Below, in pieces: positions 38,083 to 50,290 of a DNA stretch of 64,000 bases. The DNA comes from Tamarix chinensis. Taxonomy: Eukaryota; Streptophyta; Magnoliopsida; Caryophyllales; Tamaricaceae. How positions within the stretch are numbered: position 1 is the stretch's first letter; the number at the start of each line of letters is the position of its first letter. Both the position numbers and the translations under genes were made by a program. Location: the NCBI GenBank assembly GCA_030549775.1, contig CM060175.1, positions 42,225,415 to 42,289,414 of the forward strand, written 5' to 3'. Under the pieces are notes generated by a model. The model ran no database searches, was not told where the DNA came from, and saw only the letters and a list, made by a program, of their open reading frames with translations.

Positions 38083-38360
38083 CTAAGATTGTAAATGAGT
38101 CAAGTCAAGCCAAGATTCCCTATGTTCAGACTCAACTCATTTAATAAACGATCCTAAAATAAAGATCAAATTCGGTTTGTTTAACTAAACAAATAAAGTG
38201 AACCAAATGTTTTACAAACTGAACCAAACTAGTCTAATCTCAAGCTCGGTTCATTCAATAAACAAGCCTAAAAGAGAGGCTTGGGCTCACCTCATTCAAC
38301 TAAATGAACTAGCCGAAATGAGCTTTTAACGAGCCGACTTAACTTATTTACAACCCTAAT
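38083..38360. mobile_element. MITE-like element (hAT-type?) in chromovirus 2
   Basis: About 280 bp with imperfect inverted ends, TAAGATTGTAAATGAG at the left and TTATTTACAACCCTA at the right. The interior repeats CTCGGTTCATTCAATAAAC-like words. The flanking octamers ATTGAACC and ATTTAAAG match at 5 of 8, compatible with an old hAT 8-bp target duplication. No ORF. A related sequence starts at 42812. Confidence 0.55.
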
Positions 38361-39325
38361 TTAAAGTTAATGAAAGTTAATGCATATACCGAACGTGGAA
38401 TGAAGTAAAACAAGACTTAGGGTTAAAATAAGTAGGGCACAAATTAAGAATTCCTTGCAGTAGTGAAACTAATAACCCAAATTGTTCAAAAATTCCTTAA
38501 CTTAGATTCTTGTTAGAGGTTGAGCCAAGAAATAAAACCACGACCAATGTCGAGACTGTTGTGGCATGATTTTTTTTTCCCACAACAAATATAATAAATT
38601 ATCGTCAAATATCAGATAATAACCAATATATCAGTAATAGATTCATGAAATTTTAAAAACATACATATCCCCAATTTCACGTATCGAATGACCCAAAAAC
38701 TGATATATATTGACCGATATTGTGTATCGGGACCAATATTTAATTTCATGGGTTGAACAACTTCACACACAAGGATCCTTCATGCTTAGAGAAAAATCTC
38801 AACATGAATGCATCCTTGAAGGTGAACCATCATTTAACCCTTCTCCAATTGTTTGTTTTATTCCACATACCAAAACCAATTAGGGCCATATCATCAAAGG
38901 AAATGGTAATGACCTCCAACTAATCAACCTCAAACATGTGGTTCAGATTATAGTAGTGTTCAACTCTTAATACCAAACCATCTAGATCATAATCGCTGAA
39001 CAAGGGATATTGAAGTATGCTAGGAGGATGATATTGTGTTTGTAAATCCAATTTGGTATTACTAGAATTGTTCTTGCTGGTGGAGCTCCCATTCCAAGAC
39101 TTTCATCATTCCTTTGTTTCCAAACTTTAAGGTTGGAAGCACTAATTTCCCCACACTGAACAAGTTGTTCTAGCTTGTTGATCACATCATCGATCACCTT
39201 ATTTGCTGGACCTAAATGATCGTCCAATATAGGGAGCCTCTGCTCATATAAACTCCATTTCCCTTTGTCACTTCTACATCAAACCTAGCCTCTCCTCCTT
39301 TTTCATTCCTAGCTATAACACCATA

Positions 39326-39650
39326 TCAACGCAAAGTGTAAAGATTAATCCAATTCAGTACATTTAGTAATGGAAGTATGACGGTACAAATGGAACAATG
39401 TCTATTAATTTTCAAGAATAATGACTACTAAGATTCGAGGTCCCAAGCCTCTCATTGATATCCACCTTTTTCCAATCTTACCTTGGGGAATTTATATTTA
39501 TTCCCAAACTATCTAAGATACTTTTCATGACTCATTATTCCTATAGATTCCCATTTCTAAAATACCCACTGATTAACAAAATTCACTATCATAATTTGCC
39601 AACTCACCCTATTCCCATCCTCTATTTAGTAGACTAAGAGCCGGTCTCTT
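39326..39650 (-). mobile_element. Probable 5' LTR of chromovirus 2
   Basis: Position alone argues for this: it lies directly upstream (minus strand) of the primer-binding site at about 39308-39321. It is AT-rich, with no clear TG start, and shows no obvious similarity to the 3' LTR of chromovirus 1. The start is uncertain. Confidence 0.35.
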
Positions 39651-39688
39651 TGTCTTATTTTTGTTGATCTAATTTGTTTTTAAGATAT

Positions 39689-39712
39689 TGTTATTATTAT
39701 TATTATTATTAC
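39689..39712. repeat. (ATT)n microsatellite
   Basis: A short ATT repeat between the chromovirus 2 LTR region and the low-copy interval. Confidence 0.8.
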
Positions 39713-39809
39713 TACTCAGGATGTGATTTTATTTTTCCTAATAGTCTAGTATGAAAATGGGTGAAGAGCCCTATATAGCTCTGTTCATCCTGACATAGGT
39801 GTATCTCAC

Positions 39810-39887
39810 CCCGGGCAAAACAAATTTCTTGGGAGTCTTAGGAGACTTTCCTCTTGATTGTGCAGCAGCCCTAATCCAGTACTTAAT
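39810..39887 (-). CDS. Candidate internal exon of an unrecognised gene
   Basis: On the minus strand a 78-nt open segment lies between an AG acceptor (GTGCAG, at 39888) and a GT donor (GTGAG, at 39809). It is phase 0 at both ends and encodes 26 residues beginning IKYWIRAAAQSRGK and ending PKKFVLPG. Composition is gene-like compared with the flanking AT-rich DNA. I do not recognise the family. It would lie downstream of the candidate exon at 41124-41186 on the same strand, so both could belong to one gene; chance is not excluded. Confidence 0.35.
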
Positions 39888-41123
39888 CTGCACAGCATTG
39901 TATTTTTGTTGCATCTACAATGTTCCAATTAATTTTTTCTCATATTTACAGTAGTATTCATATCGTTGGGCTCTATACTAGTTCCTGCATGCTCACAGCT
40001 CATTATTTTTTCAAAGAAATTGTTTAAACTATTAGGCAACTCTTCTGCACACTCACTTTTCCTTTCGTTTACAATAACTACAGGAGACTCCTAAATTTGT
40101 TCAGCATGTTTCAATAGTAATGTAATTTTCCATATACACAACACTTATGTCAGATCAAGGGTGTCAAATCAATTCTGAACAAAACACTATGCATTTTTAT
40201 ATCAAATATGACAACAAACTTTGACACACAAGAATGAAGGCTGGTGAAGAAAAAATGGTAACATATTTGGGAGTTCACTCCAAACTTTAGCACTGGATCA
40301 CAAATTTAGAAATTGGGCATCTATGAAGAAACTATTAAAAGAAAAAAAAAATTCGCACAAAAATACACAAGATCATACAGTCTGGATCTAGTGAGAGGAG
40401 AAACTAATGTGAACATAAATGCAAAAGCCTAGACTATGGATACGATAGTCACTATGTAAACAAACCCATGACATGTCAAATAAAAAATTTAGCAGCCAAC
40501 TTGAAGCTTGGATATTTCATATAGTGAATCAAGTACTAACATCTCTTCAGATTAAATCAGCAAACATAGTTTGATCTATATACCCGTGTTCCCTTCAACC
40601 TCGTGTTCCCATTAACATCCCCTATGAATCAATCAACAAATGGTTTGATTATTGTTGAAATTCATGGAAATTCAACAGGCAAAACCGATCATCATTGACC
40701 AATCACAAACTTAAAACTAATAAAAGAACAAAGATCATACAACCCACCTGAACATAATCATTTTCTAAAAAAAAATCATTGCGCGAAACAATCCCAAAAT
40801 GAAAGGAAAGTAAAACAATCATGTATAACAGCGACACAAAGAACCTGATCAAGTAATTTTGGTCAGCGTGAGATAATCGGAATTCCACAAAGATCACCGA
40901 ACTAAAACCGAAACAAATCTGAGACTCAGGAAATGGGATGAATTGAAATGCCGATTGAAGAGAACAAGCGAAACTAAAATAAAATAGTTATTCTAGAGGT
41001 AGCGAACTCCACAAAGAACGTGCACGACTGACAGATAACAGTTGGAAAGAATGAATAGAATATACAGAGAAAATACTAAATCTGGTTCGACAAAATTTAG
41101 AGCTCAAAATGAGCAAACCTCAC

Positions 41124-41186
41124 CAGGCCATCTTCGTCAAAGTTACGAGCCGCGCAAATGTGGTGAACGGGTTCGATCCGCGTGAC
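41124..41186 (-). CDS. Candidate exon of an unrecognised gene
   Basis: A 63-nt open segment on the minus strand between an AG acceptor (TTTTTAAAG, before 41186) and a GT donor (GTGAGG, after 41124), phase 0 at both ends. It encodes 21 residues, starting VTRIEPVHHIC and ending NFDEDGL. It is distinctly GC-richer than its surroundings. About 115 bp upstream is a CT repeat on this strand, as often seen in plant 5' UTRs. Gene identity unknown. Confidence 0.4.
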
Positions 41187-41299
41187 CTTTAAAAACAAAA
41201 TAACAAACCGTAGCCATATTTTTAATACAACTATTCAGCGAACTGGCAATTAACTCACCAACAACAGCATTGAATTTATACTTTCTTCTTTCCCAAAAT

Positions 41300-41302
<3 letters not shown>

Positions 41303-41332
<30 letters not shown>
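41303..41332. repeat. (GA)n microsatellite
   Basis: About 15 AG units, reading CT on the minus strand. Its place just upstream of the candidate minus-strand exon suggests a 5'-UTR or promoter CT tract. Confidence 0.85.
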
Positions 41333-41333
<1 letters not shown>

Positions 41334-41640
41334 AATGGGAAACTGCTTCAAATAACCAAATTGAAAGTATACGGTACCTGTACTACGCCTGGAATATCTA
41401 GCAGATGACTATGCTTAACGAATCGGACAAGCATAGAACGGACAGAAATATGGCGCGTACAACAAGGTTGCTGAAGGAATTATGGAAGCCTGAAGTGAGA
41501 AATTGTTGCTTCCGTAGATTCGGATTAGAAAAAAGTGAGAGATTGAAGTCAATTTCTTTCTACATTTCAGCTTTCATTACAACTAATTATGCTGTTTTGG
41601 TAGATGAGAAATGAAAGTTGTAAATAAAAGGTTAAATAGA

Positions 41641-42811
41641 TATCAATGATTGATAATTGATTAATAAAAAAATATCTTTAATGTGGGAGATTAAAATTAA
41701 AAATAAAATAATTAATATTCTAAAATGTTGTTTTAAATTTTATGTATATAAATAACAAAGCTAGTATTAATAAATAATATTTTTATCTTTTAAACTCAAT
41801 TTTCAATTCTAAATCTAATTACATGCATTCTAAGAATAACTTATTTTTTATTCCAAGTATCACTTTCTTAAATTATCAATCTATTTACTCAAATATAGGA
41901 TATTTTTATTCCCGACCCCTATTTACATTTCCAATCCCCAACTCTTATTACCCAAACACATTTTTACAATATTGTTTACTTAAGATATAAATAGAAATAG
42001 AAATCATTCTCAAAGATTCCATCAAGGTAAGGACTACTCATCTGGTAAAAATATAGATGCTAGAATTAAAAATAGATAGATGAATGTAATAAGTTTTTAT
42101 ATTGATTCCTAGTATGAATATATTTGAATGAGGATTTCATAATCCAACAACAATTTTTCAACTATAGTTTTTTTTTAAATTTTATATTATTTTTAATAAA
42201 CTTATTTTAAAAATATAATAAAATAGTTGACAACAATGGTTAATAGTTACTAATCTCCCAAACATATACTATAACTCTATATTATTTCTTTCTTTAGATA
42301 ATTGGTATTCATACTTACATAATAAGAAAATACATAATCTTATCAACCCAAAAATAATTTTTCATTTTTTTTAAGTATAATTAATTTCTAAAATTAAAAA
42401 TTAATGTGTAATCATTTAAAAAAAGTATGTTTAATATCAAAATTATTTTTAAAATTTCAAAGATTAGAATTTTATTTTTTAAGATCAAAATTATTATAAA
42501 TATTAATTTTGTAGATGTATATATTATTAAAATTAATTTTGAATATATATATAGGAAGAGGATCATGTAAAAAAACTACCTCTTAAAAAAACATAAATAA
42601 ATTATTTTATAATCGTTAAATTTTAAAAAAAAAACATGGTTGAGATTTGATTTGAAACGACAAATATGTAGGTGTAATATATGGTAGGCATTATAAATGA
42701 GAATTGACATGTGTGCTAAATAGTTTGTTTCCATCTTTTATGTTGATTCTGTATTTTAAAAACAAAAAGCATATCACTTAAGCATGGTTGGCATGTTGGT
42801 AGCTTTGTGTA
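41641..42811. other. AT-rich intergenic DNA
   Basis: Very AT-rich, with no landmark of any element, no RNA gene and no credible ORF. Confidence 0.5.
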
Positions 42812-43150
42812 GGGTTGTAAATGAGGAGGTTTCGTTAAGCTCGCGCTCAACTTGTTTAATAAATGAGCCTAAAATAAGGTTCAAACTTAACTCATTTAAC
42901 TAGACGAACTAGCTAAATCAATCAAAACTCACAAACCTAAGCCATAAATGAATTTAGCCAAACTTTTCTAGGCTTTGGCTTATCTTGTTTAAGAGATGAG
43001 CTTATAATTAATGCTTGAACTTGTTTTATTTAATTAAATAAACAATTCAAACTAAGGTTTTAATAAGAAAAGCTGAGTTAGCTTGCAAGATGACTCGAAT
43101 CATTTGCATAACTAGCTCCACGTGCTACATCTTGGATAATGCTAGATAAA
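42812..43150. mobile_element. Second copy of the MITE-like element, one end clear
   Basis: Begins TAGGGTTGTAAATGAGG, better preserved than the left end of the element at 38083. It shares interior words such as TTTAATAAATGAGCCTAAAA and CTAGACGAACTAGC. The right end is blurred, so it is truncated or strongly diverged. Confidence 0.45.
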
Positions 43151-44594
43151 GGCCCCAAGGGGCATTCTTAGTTCTTTTTTCCATGCTTTGAATGCACCTT
43201 TTTTCTTTTATTTTCTTTGTTATCATAATTAATTTTTATCATGCTTACATTCATCTAAACTTAGTATGAAATTTTAAAGTTTTTAAGGTTATTTAAGTTG
43301 AGACATTTTAAATTAATTTGTGGTTGAATTTAGTTTTTTCTATTTTTATATTTATGTTTTAATAGATCCACAGTTTAAGGTTTTTACATTTATTCAATTA
43401 TAAGGTTTAAACTTTAAGATTTATGGATTTTGTATTGATAAGAATTTATGTATGGTTAATAGAGTAGGGTTTAAGGTTAAAAGGCTTAAGGTCTAGCGTT
43501 AGGTATTAGGGTTAGGGTTAGGGTTTATGTTTAGGTTTTAAGGTTTAGGGTTAGGATCTAGCGACTAGTGTTTAGATTAAACACTAATAAAATCTTAGCC
43601 AACAAATCTATGTTTATCTTATGATTAATATTAATTCTTAGAAAGATTTTTACCAAACCTCTTCCTTGCATATGTATGTATGTATGTGTGTGTGTATATA
43701 TATATGTATTTTTGTATGTATGTCTTGCACCATTCACATGTACCCATATCTTTCATGTAAAATTACTTAGAATGTAATAGTAACACTATGATAATAGTAT
43801 ATGATGTTGAGGGTAGTGGGATAAAGCCAAAAGTGATGATCATACTATTGCTTACCAACTATATCCTAGGATAGAAGTGATTGGAGACAATCTTACATAA
43901 TAATAGATGAGTAATTGGTAGAAAAAGAACCAAGGATTTAAAAAAAAAAGAGTCATATATATATCTATAAGGTAGTATAGTGACGGCCTACATATTTGAT
44001 AAATTAGAATTTCAATAATAGCAAGTAGCAACAATGTAAAATACATTATATATATATATATATGTTAATGAAGAGAAAGATCATCAAACTTTACCTTTAA
44101 AAGAAACTAATCACACTGGACATGGGTTGGTCATAATTCAAATAAGGTAGAATAATAGAGTATAATATAAGAGAGAGAAAGTTAAAAGGATGATTATTTT
44201 TTAAGGTCCTAACTTAGAAAGATAATATGCATATATAATGGGGAGGTGTAGGGTTAATGAGTAGAGTAGTACAATGTTACTAATGTATTAGGTACTCTAA
44301 TGGATGGAAGGGTTTGAGTCTCAGTTTCAATGGAGTTCATAAGTTAGATACAATTAATCTTGATATGGAAAAACAAAGAGATAGCTCATTAAATAACACT
44401 TATTATTAAGAATTATTAATTTTCCCCCATGTTCTCACTTCTTACCCTCTTAGCAAAAAAAAATTTTGTCCTTGAAACTCACTTAAAAGAAGAAGAAGAT
44501 GAAGTTGTGGATACTTCTTTTTAACTTCATCCTCCTACTTTTAGGTGGATTTTGAAGTTGAATGGTACCTCCATTGAACATTGACAATTGCGAA
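43151..44594. other. Intergenic DNA with telomere-like and TG/TA repeats
   Basis: At 43495-43560 there are degenerate TTAGGG/TTTAGGG units (for example GGGTTAGGGTTAGGGTTTA). A TATG/TG/TA-rich run is at 43671-43716 and a TA run at 44045-44063. No gene. Confidence 0.6.
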
Positions 44595-47025
44595 TGTAAG
44601 ACCCCCAAATTAAAGACTAAAAGTATTTATTTTAAAGATAACGCGGAAGTGTTTTCGAAACAAAATAGGGGGATGTCACTATCAAAAGGAACATAAGAGA
44701 TATGTGATCATCACTTAACACATTTCTGGTGCATGGCAAAACAAAACAAGACAAACAAATAAATGTACTAACAATCTAGCAATAATGATATCTATGATAG
44801 AAGGTGAGAGACACAAAATTCAAATGCAGGGAACAAAGCTAAGAGTTTATATAACCGAATCTCAAAAATAAACCAACATAGTGGATAAAATAAGCTAGAT
44901 AAGCAGTTAGCCTGACTCTAAACTATTAAAAAATTATAAATCTCAATCCCCAAATAGTGGACACCTAGGGGTACACATCATCATCCTTGGTATGCTCCAA
45001 GTAAGAGTCATACCCTTGCATATCATCTTTTGCTTACTGGGAACAAAAGCTAGATCATCATTAGTAACCATACAAGTATCAATACGGTGAAGTATTAGTA
45101 AAATAGACTACTTAAAATAATGTAAGGCCCATGCTGCACATTAAGGTCATATGATAACATAATATAGAATTTTCTTGCATACATATCATGGCATAGGCAA
45201 AAAGATAACATAGGATAGCTCATACAACACGTTTAAGGTAAACACTATTATAGTTGTTCCATTATTTCATCATACATTTCCATTGATTAATATATTTGAT
45301 TGGCCAAACCCAATTCTCCACCCTAAACGAATGTCATGACAACATCACACACATAGTTAGGATATCACACCTACCACACGCGATCAAAACACATCTAAGG
45401 AATTTCTTAAGGAATACCACATTCACCACACTTTGAATTTATCTACCGTGAGGGATGATATAATTAGGAAATCACACCCACTTAAGCCATAGACATACAA
45501 AGCCCTAGGAGGCTTGTATAGGGATACTACACCCACCAAAACTGATCACCCATGCCATGCCAGTATACTATAGTATTTTTCCTACCCCTTATAATATGTG
45601 CATACCCCAATTAACTACAACCTATTACAAAAAGAAATAAGTATTAAGGGAAAATATAAACATAAGGATGGTTCACTCACTAACTCTTGATTATCTACCT
45701 CGATAGCTGGAGAAAAAAAGTCTAATTAAATCTTAATTCTATCACAAATATTTATCAGGTGATGTCATAAATTACACCTCAATTCCATTTGTAAATCCAA
45801 TTAGGTGTTTCTAGTGTTGACATCTAACACAAACCAAGGTATCCAAACTACCAAATTTAGTGTTTTGGAGATAAAACTAAAGTTATCTAAACAAGGCTTT
45901 TCAAGCCACAACCGCATAATTAACCATTTTTCATCTTTCCTTACATTAAAATTTAAAGGTTGGGTCAAATTTTAATACCAAACCACTAAAATATCACAAA
46001 ATTTACCTACAGAACAACTTAACCAATCCCACAAACTAGCTAACTATTTTAGTACTCAAATGGAAGACATATTCAAAATAGAGGGAAAAACAGTTAATTG
46101 GCATGAGGGTGACCAATCAACGAGTGAACCAATGGACCAATTACTTTCACCGATTAACTATACTAAAAGCAAAAGGAAGAAACAAGTTTAGATAAACTAG
46201 TTTATTGGTGTTACTAGTAGAAACAAAGCTCAAAAGACTACAGTATGAAACAAAGAGGGAAACAAAGCAATCAATCTCAACCAGTTGATTGGTATGATAA
46301 AACTAGTTGATTGGTGAAGTAATGAAATGTTTTGCCTATGCTAGTTGATTGGTTTACCTAGACAAAGCACTAAATAACAACAAGTGATTGTTAAAATAAT
46401 TTATAATTTAGCCATATAATTCTAGCATGCTCCTATACTATTAAAATATGGATAAGAATATGCTTACACTTTTAAAACATGGATTCATGCACATGAATTT
46501 GAAGCACATTGTATTCTCATGCTTAATTCATCAAAATCATAACAATGCCAAAATAACTAAAACATGTTCATGCTTCCTAAAACAAAACAAAAAATCATGT
46601 TAAAATGCTTAAGTCCATAAATCAACATAACTCCTTTAAGCATAGAATACACCAAAATTATGAAACCATAATCTACAGCTGAACACTTAAATATATTTTA
46701 TATAAAAATGTTGTACCTCTTAGAAAAAAATCCTCTAGCATAACTAATTACTCCTAATTTGGTAACTCTACAAGGAAATTGATTATTCCCCTAAGAATAT
46801 CAAGAACCAAAAATAGAAAAAACTTATTTATATCCACTTAAGATAAAAAATAGATGAGGAGGAGGAGGAGGAGGAAGAGGAAGAGGAAGGAGGAGAAGAG
46901 GAAGGTGAAGGAAAAGGAGAAGAAGAATTAATTCCTAACCCAAATAATAGTTAAAAAAATATAACATAGGGTAAGAAATGATTGTCCCTAACCCAAATAC
47001 GATGCCATGCTAAGTATGATATTAC
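44595..47025 (-). mobile_element. LTR I, relative of LTR C
   Basis: The plus strand starts TGTAAGACCCCCAAATTAA (44595), with the subterminal motif AGGGGGATGTCAC at about 44667, both as expected for a minus-strand 3' end. Repeat units with ATCACACCCAC / ATACTACACCCACC occupy 45350-45550. CAGTTGATTGGT-type words at 46090-46360 link it to LTR C. The 5' boundary is set at TGATATTACA (47025), but no TSD supports it (GCGAA versus GTCAT), and the copy may be truncated. Confidence 0.55.
46856..46925. repeat. GAG/GAA-rich repeat
   Basis: A purine-only run of GAGGAG and GAAGAG units in LTR I. On its sense strand it reads CTC/TTC and takes the place of the pyrimidine tract of other copies. Confidence 0.8.
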
Positions 47026-48526
47026 AGTCATGTAAATATAAGAGGTTGGGTTTATTAATTAGACTTTCACCCTCAACTTTTATGATACAATCCCCCAAGC
47101 ACTATACTAGTTACAAAAGATAAAATAACTACACAACCACATACGACTCATCATCTAAGGGTAAAGGAAAAAAAATAAACTTTTAAGCAAAAGGACTAGG
47201 ATGAAACAGTCAGGAACACTAAGGTTAATGAGTATGTAAGAAAAGTGTTTGCAAATTAGAAATTACCTTCAATGAAGTTATCTAATTTTTTATTATCATC
47301 TGTAAAGATCCATCAGTGATTCACTCATAACCTCTTATTATTACCTAGTTTGTGATGTGATGAGGCATAACCATCTCCATTCCCTTTTATCATTTTTATG
47401 TTATGAGGTCCTTTGTGGCTTGATGTTGTAGATTGCCACATTCAAAACTGATGCAGTAACATCCAACTCATTTTAATTTTGGTAATAATTATTGAAATGC
47501 TCCGAAAAATTCTAATCTTAAATATTATATTTAAATGAGGTTTTCTTATAATAAAATTAATTAAATTAATTATTTAATTTAAAATAAAAGGAATTTAATT
47601 AGGAAAAAATCAAGAATAAATTTATAAGTATGTTAATTAAGAGAAATTGGGTATTTTAGCTAATTAAGGATTTTATTTTAGAAATTAACTGAATAAATTA
47701 TTTTATTTAAAATAATGAGGAGAAAATAGTTTTAAATTAATGTTAATTTTGTAAATAATTTAATGGAAGAAAATTAGGGGGTTTTGCTAATTAAAATGGA
47801 ATTTATGGAAAATCTTTTAAAAATCCTAATTTAGCCTAAAAAGGGATTTAAATATTATTTTATTCAAATATTTTATATTAAATACCCAAAATATTCTAAT
47901 TTATTTATTTAAACCCAAATCCTTATTTTTCTTCCTTTTTCCTTTTTCCTCTTTCTTTTTCTTTTCTCCTTTTCTTTCTTTTCTTTCTTCCTCCTTCTTC
48001 CGCCGATTGGGCCTGGCGCGGCCCAATCCTCTTCTTTTTCTCCTTCTTCTTCTCCCGCGGCCCAGCGTCGCTGGCCTTCTTCCTGCGTGCTCCCAGACGC
48101 GTCGTTTTGGACGATTTAATGTCGAGACGCTGCGTGTCGATAAGTGAGGGCCTAACCGGCGCGCGAACCGCCCGGTTCTCCCCTTTTCTTTTCTTTTCCC
48201 CGGCCGACCGGTCCGCCTCCTTTCCTTCTTCCTTCTTCCTCCTTCCTCCTCCGTCGACGCTGCTGCACCTTTCGACCCCGTCAATGGCATCTCCGGCTAC
48301 GGTGATTAATACCGGTCGTTTCTTGCCTCATTGTCTTCCTCTTAACTCCAGAAATAAATTTGCATAATTATTCGGCGTTAAATCTCGCCCGTTTCCTCTC
48401 CCCAGCCTCGCGAAATTCTGAAATATACCAAACGATACCCGATCGTTTTCCGCCGCCGGCTGCCCAAATTCTCGCGCCCTCTAGCTTCCTGCCAACCCAC
48501 AAAACCCTATTATACCATCTTCAATC

Positions 48527-48534
48527 TATAAATA
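48527..48534 (+). promoter_or_regulatory. TATA box of LTR E
   Basis: TATAAATAGCC lies 1034 bp into the LTR within the C/T-rich tract. The corresponding TATAAATA in LTR G2 lies 1023 bp in, so position and sequence are conserved. Transcription is expected to start about 30 bp downstream, defining the R region. Confidence 0.6.
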
Positions 48535-49225
48535 GCCTCGTGGTAGGAGTTGTGGAAGATTTTCTTCCCCGAAAACCCTCGACGAAGGCTGCCACCACCG
48601 AGACTTTAGACGCCGATTTCTCCACCGTTAGCCAACCTCAGCGCCACCGAAACATTTCATTTTCTTCCCTGAAAGTCACTCTAATTAACTAAACCATTTT
48701 CACCTCTCGATTCTTCTTTCACGGGCCTCCATAGCCGTGCCAAATTGACTGCCTGTCTCGCCTGAATTTTTATCCCGAAACCCTTAAGTCGCCGTCCGCC
48801 GCCGTTTCCGCCACTTCCACTGCCATCTGAACCACCCAAAAACTCCATATAATCCTCCTCTACCGAACCATAACCTTATTCTAATTTTTCCCTTGCTATT
48901 CCTCTCTTGTGCTTCATCTTTTCACTCTTAGACCCATTTTCCGGCCACCGCCGTGCACCACCGCCGGTGCCGCCACTTCCTGCCAACTCAAGGTGAAACC
49001 CTAGACCATCTTAACCCTTTTTTCCTATTTATTGTAAATTATTATGTTATTATTTTAGTTATTTGTATTTAATGGATTATAATAATTATTTCTTTGCTAA
49101 CAATAATATTATTATTTAATATAATAGTTATACTAAATTTTACTTGCAGGGTAGGAAGTAGTAATAAAATAATTTTATTATTAGTTTCGAATTTTAAGTT
49201 ATTAATTGAATTATTTTATGATTAT

Positions 49226-49230
49226 TATCA

Positions 49231-49265
<35 letters not shown>

Positions 49266-49417
49266 ATTATTAGGATAATTACTATTATTATGTTATTATT
49301 TATTCTGGAAAAATATGAGACCCTATTGCTATATTAATATTCACACTTTGGTGTTTCAGAATTTTTAAGTCTACTTTTATTAACCATTAGTAATATTACC
49401 TTTATTATAACATTTAG

Positions 49418-49465
<48 letters not shown>

Positions 49466-49466
49466 G
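49226..49466. repeat. Two ATT microsatellites in LTR E
   Basis: ATT arrays at about 49226-49268 and 49420-49466, separated by AT-rich sequence, at the same relative place as in LTRs B and G2. Confidence 0.85.
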
Positions 49467-49929
49467 TATTATTTTATCTTTATACTATTATTTTGGTGAA
49501 GGGTAGAAACCCTTATATCACCTTTTTGTTTTGAAGTTCATTATTAATTTTAATATAATAATTTTTAATTAAAAATAAGGTCTTGGGATAAGTTAGAAAT
49601 AATAGCATTCTTAAGAGAAAACCTAATCCTAGTATTTTTTTTCATAGTAGGTGAGCCCAACCCAAGCCTTCAAGTGGTATAGGAACTTGCTCCAAGACCG
49701 GTGAAATTTTAGGTAAGGGTTTACTAAGGCCATTGTATGTCTATATGTATTATGCGTTGCATATGCCATGTATTCTATGTTATCATCATTAATTATGTTG
49801 TATATGATATGATGTGGAGTTCATGTATGATCTTGGGTTGTTATATGGGATGTGTTTTATTTGTAAGTGATGATATGCAATGTGGCCTTAAGACATGCAT
49901 GTTAGGGTTGTAAAATAATGATGGGTAGT

Positions 49930-50290
49930 GTAACAATGTGGTGATAGGGTTTTGCATGAGATGGTATGGTGTTAGGGTTTTACATAAAATAGGATATGGT
50001 GTTAGGGTTTTGCATAATATGGTATGGGTATTGGTTTTGCATGTTATGGTATGGGTATTGGTGTTGCATGATATGGTATGGGTGTTGGTTTTGCATGTTA
50101 TGGTATGGGTATTGGTTTTGCGTAATATGGTATGGTATTATGGTTTGCATGGAAGTATGTTTACGTGGAGTTAGGGTTTGCATGGGAGCTAGGGTTTGCA
50201 TGTAAGTGTAGTTACGTGGAGTTAGAGTTTGCATGGGAGCTAGGGTTACATGGAGGTGTGGTTTACATGGGTTTAGTCATGCATGTCTGG
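49930..50290 (+). repeat. Minisatellite of LTR E
   Basis: About ten units of roughly 30 bp, early ones reading GGTATGGGTATTGGTTTTGC and later ones GTTAGGGTTTGCATGGGAGC. Open frames on both strands (a repeated MQTLTPR-type peptide on minus, VWVLVLH on plus) are a by-product of the repeat period. LTR G2 carries a different minisatellite in the same place. Confidence 0.85.

Larger units (their letters stand above)
37728..39325 (-). pseudogene. Chromovirus 2 gag remnant, left part, with primer-binding site
   Basis: Continues chromovirus 2 on the far side of LTR H. From high to low: a probable primer-binding site, TGGTGTTATAGC on the minus strand (about 39308-39321), resembling the initiator-Met tRNA site TGGTATCAGAGC; the gag N-terminal part (38982-39227); a gag core piece at 38830-38990 (DLDGLVLRVEHYYNLN); and a zinc knuckle, CLRCGKKFSPRHIC, at about 37920-37970. 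It is riddled with stops and interrupted by a MITE at 38083-38360. The 5' LTR would lie just above 39325 (about 330 bp), but its start is not clear. Confidence 0.75.
39650..41640. other. Low-copy-looking interval, possible host gene start
   Basis: It lacks the LTR landmarks found elsewhere. It holds two phase-0 candidate exons and a CT repeat, all consistent with a minus-strand gene whose remaining exons are unrecognised or were lost to the chromovirus insertion below 39.6 kb. The 64-codon minus-strand ORF at 40703-40897 is hydrophobic (FFVSLLYMIVLLSFHFG) and more likely intron than protein. Confidence 0.4.

Noticed and set aside
40703..40897. Hydrophobic 64-codon ORF
   Set aside because: Probably intron or intergenic; composition follows T-richness and there is no conserved motif.
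47901..48692. Arg/Lys- and Ser/Pro-rich ORFs in LTR E
   Set aside because: The same composition effect in the pyrimidine tract; nothing resembling a conserved protein.
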